This document shows, piece by piece, positions 61,029-64,000 of a stretch of 64,000 nt of DNA (positions are counted from its first letter, which is position 1; each line of letters opens with the position of its first letter). The notes beneath the pieces were generated by a model. It made no database searches, had not been told where the DNA came from, and was given only the letters and a program-made list of their open reading frames with translations. Made by a program: the position numbers and the translations under genes. Location of the stretch: NCBI RefSeq assembly GCF_026191375.1, contig NZ_JAODTL010000038.1, forward strand, positions 1 through 64,000, read 5' to 3'. Source of the stretch: Marinomonas pontica (GTDB lineage Bacteria > Pseudomonadota > Gammaproteobacteria > Pseudomonadales > Marinomonadaceae).

Positions 61029-63650
61029 TTGAGTAATAAAAAAATTAACGATCCCCACATGCAGCGAGAAGCGTCTAAGTACGATAATCCCGTACCAAGC
61101 CGTGAATTCATTCTAGAGTTTCTTGCCACCCAGAATAAAAGCATGGGTCACTTAGATTTATGCAAAGAGTTTTCGCTGACTGGCGAAGACGAAATCGAAG
61201 CCCTCCGTCGCCGTCTCATCGCTATGTGCCGAGACAATCAAATGACCAGCAACCAAAATGACGAATACTCGCCGATTTTAGAGAGTGACCTGATCGAAGG
61301 TTACGTCCAAGGCAATAAAGAAGGTCATGGTTTCTTGCTGCGTCAAAGCGATGACGATATTTTCCTATCTGCCCGTCAAATGCAGAACGTGATGGATGGC
61401 GATAAAGTCAAAGCACGCCTTTCTGGTCGTAGCGTTAAAGGTCGCTTAGATGGTGTCGTGGTTGAGGTGCTAGAACGTAAGCACACGCAACTTGTTGGCC
61501 GATACTATGAAGAAAGCCGTACCGCTTTCGTCACACCTGAAAACCCACGTATCGCACAAGATATCTTGATCACTACAGAATCAGGTTTAACGCCGACTCA
61601 TGGTCAATACGTGTTGGCTGAAATTGTTAGCTACGCTGAGCGCGGTAAACCAGCCCAAGGTTTGGTGAAGAAAGTCTTGGGTGACTTTATGGCACCGGGC
61701 GTTGAAATTGAAGTGGCGATGCACCGTTACGAAATTCCTAACGAGTGGCCAGCCGCGGTTGAAAAGCAAATCAAAAACTTCAGCACAGAAGTAGCAGAAG
61801 AAGACAAAGCGCATCGCGTGGATTTGCGTGAGACACCGTTTGTTACCATTGATGGTGAAGACGCGCGCGACTTTGATGATGCGGTATATTGTGAAAAAAC
61901 GCCGGGTGGCTGGAAGTTATTTGTTGCCATTGCCGATGTCTCTCATTATGTGAAGAAAGACACAGCGCTGGATGAAGAAGCGATTGTTCGCGGTAATTCG
62001 GTGTATTTCCCCGGTCGCGTTATTCCTATGTTGCCAGAAGTTTTGTCGAACGGCCTTTGTTCATTAAACCCAGACGTAGATCGTTTGGCGATGGTTGCAG
62101 AAGTGTCTTTGACGAGCAAAGGCAAGATGCGTGGTTTCAAATTTTATGAAGGTTTGATCCGTTCCCATGCCCGTTTGACTTACACCAAGGTCGCGAAAAT
62201 GATCGCAGACGAGCCAGAAGAGCAAGGTGTTGAGCTGCGTGAGCGTTATGCGTCCATTGTGTCGCACATTGATGATTTGAAAGGTTTGTATCAGGTCCTA
62301 AAAGGCGCGCGTGATGAGCGCGGCGCGATGGAGTTCGATACCACCGAAACGCGCATGGTGTTTGACGAGAACTCCAAAATTGAACACATTGTTCCTGTCG
62401 AGCGTAATGACGCTCATAAATTGATCGAAGAATGTATGTTGTGCGCTAACGTAGCGGCGGCAGAGTTATTGATCAAAGCCGATTTGCCGGCCTTGTTCCG
62501 TGTTCACGAAGGGCCAAAAGACGACCGTTTGTTAACGCTACGCACTTATCTTGGTTTATTGGGATTAGAGCTAACGGGCGGTACTAAACCAACGCCAGCA
62601 GATTACGCGGCCTTGTCTGAAAGTATTAAAGACCGAGCGGATGCCCGTAGTATTCAAACTATGATGCTACGCTCTATGTCTCAAGCTGTGTATCAAGCCG
62701 ATAATTTGGGTCACTTTGGTTTAAATTATGAAGCTTATACGCACTTTACGTCACCTATTCGTCGTTACCCAGATTTGTTAGTTCATCGCGCGATTCGTTA
62801 TTTGATTCGTGGTGAAGGCCGTCCGGCTGTGCGTCAGGCGCATCGTGTCGCTGGCAGCCCAGAACTGAAAGAACGCAAAATCTATGGTTATAACCACGCG
62901 GATATGGACGGTTTAGGGGATTCTTGTTCCTTGACCGAGCGCCGTGCAGATGAAGCCACTCGTGACGTAGAAGCCTGGTTGAAATGCCAATACGTGGAAC
63001 AGCATTTGGGCGAACCGTTTGACGGGGTTGTCACAGCAGTGACGTCGTTTGGTTTATTCGTCGAGTTGCAAGGCTTGTTTGTTGATGGTTTGGTGCATAT
63101 TTCTGGTCTTGGACAAGATTATTTTGTTCACGATATGGAACATCAGGCGATTGTTGGTGAACGCACAGGTCGTGTCTTCCGCCTTGGTGACACGTTGAAA
63201 GTTCGCGTATCTAATGTGAACTTAGAACAGCGCAAAATTGATTTGAGCTTGGATGATAACGGCGGCCGACCACCACGTAAAAAGGTGGAGCGCAACGATA
63301 TGACCGAATTGGAAATGCAATTGGCGCAATTGCCACCGATTGAATTAGGCGGTCGACCTAAGCCTAAGACGGCAGCAAAAGTAAGCGGAGATAAATCCAA
63401 AGACGATAAAACCTCTAAAGAGGATAACTCCAAAGACGGCAAAGGTTCAGACGGTAAAGCAAAGAAAAAACGCCGTTCGCCAGTGTCTAAAGGCAAACGC
63501 ATTAGGCAGAAGAAATCGGGCACGGTGTCAGCAAACGGTAAGCCAACTGCGGCGGTTAAGAAGCCGAAAAAGCCTAAGAAGCCGAAAAAAGCAATGCTAA
63601 GCCAAAAGCAAAAGATTGATCAGACATTGAAAATTGAACTTTCTAGATAA
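61029..63650 (+). CDS. rnr: Ribonuclease R
   Basis: An 873-residue 3'-5' exoribonuclease that degrades structured RNA. Order: N-terminal HTH/RNase_R-like part (PSREFILEFL), two cold-shock domains, the RNB catalytic domain with DGEDARDFDDAVYCEK (catalytic aspartates) and TSPIRRYPDLLVHRAIRY, an S1 domain (FDGVVTAVTSFGLFVELQG) and a very long Lys-rich tail (KKPKKPKKPKKAM). I start at TTG 61029 (MSNKKINDPHMQREASKYD), with AAGGA upstream; the frame is open from 60963, and ATG 61059 is an alternative. rlmB follows. Confidence 0.95.
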   Translation: MSNKKINDPHMQREASKYDNPVPSREFILEFLATQNKSMGHLDLCKEFSLTGEDEIEALRRRLIAMCRDNQMTSNQNDEYSPILESDLIEGYVQGNKEGHGFLLRQSDDDIFLSARQMQNVMDGDKVKARLSGRSVKGRLDGVVVEVLERKHTQLVGRYYEESRTAFVTPENPRIAQDILITTESGLTPTHGQYVLAEIVSYAERGKPAQGLVKKVLGDFMAPGVEIEVAMHRYEIPNEWPAAVEKQIKNFSTEVAEEDKAHRVDLRETPFVTIDGEDARDFDDAVYCEKTPGGWKLFVAIADVSHYVKKDTALDEEAIVRGNSVYFPGRVIPMLPEVLSNGLCSLNPDVDRLAMVAEVSLTSKGKMRGFKFYEGLIRSHARLTYTKVAKMIADEPEEQGVELRERYASIVSHIDDLKGLYQVLKGARDERGAMEFDTTETRMVFDENSKIEHIVPVERNDAHKLIEECMLCANVAAAELLIKADLPALFRVHEGPKDDRLLTLRTYLGLLGLELTGGTKPTPADYAALSESIKDRADARSIQTMMLRSMSQAVYQADNLGHFGLNYEAYTHFTSPIRRYPDLLVHRAIRYLIRGEGRPAVRQAHRVAGSPELKERKIYGYNHADMDGLGDSCSLTERRADEATRDVEAWLKCQYVEQHLGEPFDGVVTAVTSFGLFVELQGLFVDGLVHISGLGQDYFVHDMEHQAIVGERTGRVFRLGDTLKVRVSNVNLEQRKIDLSLDDNGGRPPRKKVERNDMTELEMQLAQLPPIELGGRPKPKTAAKVSGDKSKDDKTSKEDNSKDGKGSDGKAKKKRRSPVSKGKRIRQKKSGTVSANGKPTAAVKKPKKPKKPKKAMLSQKQKIDQTLKIELSR

Positions 63651-63668
63651 ACAAATAAATGAATAAAA

Positions 63669-63684
63669 GGGGGCGTATGCCCCC
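63669..63684 (+). repeat. Hairpin between rnr and rlmB
   Basis: GGGGGC (63669-63674), loop GTAT, GCCCCC (63679-63684). There is no T-run after it, so it is more likely an mRNA stability or processing structure in the rnr-rlmB transcript than a terminator. Confidence 0.6.
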
Positions 63685-63702
63685 AAATTAATAGAGTAGA
63701 TA

Positions 63703-64000
63703 ATGTCAGATTTAGAATGGATATACGGTATTCATGCCGTGGAAAACGCGTTAAACCAACAGCCAGAACGCATCAAAGAAGTGCGTTTTCAAGAAGGCCG
63801 TGACGATAAAAAAAACCAACGTTTAGTACAGCTTTGTAAAACCAATAAAGTGCGTTACAGCGTGGTTGCTCGTCGAGACTTAGACCAATTGTTTACCTCC
63901 AGCAAAGACCGCGTGGTTCACCAGGGTGTGGTGGCTTACACCACGATGAACAAGGCTGGTAACGAAGCCGATTTGCATACTTTGATTGGTGGTTTGGATG
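63703..64000 (+). CDS. rlmB: 23S rRNA (guanosine-2'-O-)-methyltransferase RlmB, 5' part
   Basis: Starts at ATG 63703 (MSDLEWIYGIHAVENALNQQ) and runs off the window end. The visible 99 residues are the N-terminal SpoU substrate-binding domain (RVVHQGVVAY). RlmB methylates the ribose of G2251 in 23S rRNA. It follows rnr by 52 bp, an arrangement conserved in gammaproteobacteria, so co-transcription is likely. The catalytic SPOUT domain lies beyond the window. Confidence 0.92.
   Translation, partial: MSDLEWIYGIHAVENALNQQPERIKEVRFQEGRDDKKNQRLVQLCKTNKVRYSVVARRDLDQLFTSSKDRVVHQGVVAYTTMNKAGNEADLHTLIGGLD

Overview
The window looks like a chromosomal segment of a marine gammaproteobacterium, most probably Marinomonas or a close relative in the Oceanospirillales. 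This is judged from protein flavour and gene order: the rlmN-pilF-rodZ-ispG-hisS-yfgM-bamB-der run, a divergent ppsA/ppsR pair, rnr-rlmB, a carboxynorspermidine pathway and cobalamin genes. The assignment is inference; there is no rRNA gene, and I saw no tRNA, CRISPR array, transposase or phage gene.

Layout. 0-5.4 kb: a GcvA-like LysR regulator, a frameshifted EamA transporter, a TetR regulator divergent from a FadH-type dienoyl-CoA reductase with two perfect palindromic operators between them, and a coiled-coil membrane protein. 5.5-13.6 kb: an IscR-controlled Fe-S assembly locus (iscR-sufB-sufC-sufD-sufS-sufA-like-sufT, then sufE and an iscS-like desulfurase). 13.7-22.8 kb: ndk, then the conserved rlmN-pilF-rodZ-ispG-hisS-yfgM-bamB-der block (translation fidelity, type IV pilus, cell shape, isoprenoids, outer-membrane assembly, ribosome biogenesis). 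23-31.4 kb: a rimK/zinc-carboxypeptidase pair, ygiQ, tpm, ybaM-like, a leucine-rich-repeat protein kinase, and ribH under an FMN riboswitch. 31.6-40.3 kb: an MliC-like lipoprotein and the cobalamin cluster cobJ-cobM-cobW-cobN-cbiX. 40.3-50.8 kb: a coiled-coil lipoprotein, the carboxynorspermidine dehydrogenase/decarboxylase pair, nnrU-like, a chemoreceptor, yegD-like, a FUSC-family membrane protein and a cobalamin-riboswitch-controlled CbiM-like permease. 50.8-57.1 kb: a frameshifted LysR divergent from an MFS exporter, a KpsS-like capsule protein, a TPR/3'-5' exonuclease pair, and an AT-rich accessory gene bracketed by copies of an interspersed repeat. 57.2-64 kb: ppsA divergent from its regulator ppsR, then rnr and the 5' part of rlmB.

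How the parts work together. Fe-S supply (suf), two radical-SAM enzymes (RlmN, YgiQ) and IspG make up a visible Fe-S economy. The cobalt/cobalamin theme recurs in the biosynthetic cluster and in the separate B12-sensing permease. PpsA/PpsR is a self-contained enzyme/regulator pair for gluconeogenesis.

A striking cross-cutting feature is six single-base frameshifts in otherwise intact genes (EamA transporter, sufC, sufD, sufS, cobN, LysR-2). Three are one-base losses in homopolymers (T5, G7, C5) and three are one-base gains packed into 1.7 kb of the suf operon. Sequencing or assembly error is the simplest explanation, but the G7 tract in cobN and the CTT-TAA site in sufC deserve a check. I did not find a clearly new defence or biosynthetic system. 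The most unusual loci are the repeat-bracketed accessory gene near 55.8 kb, the stand-alone riboswitch-CbiM unit, the two-chelatase cobalamin cluster and the LRR kinase.
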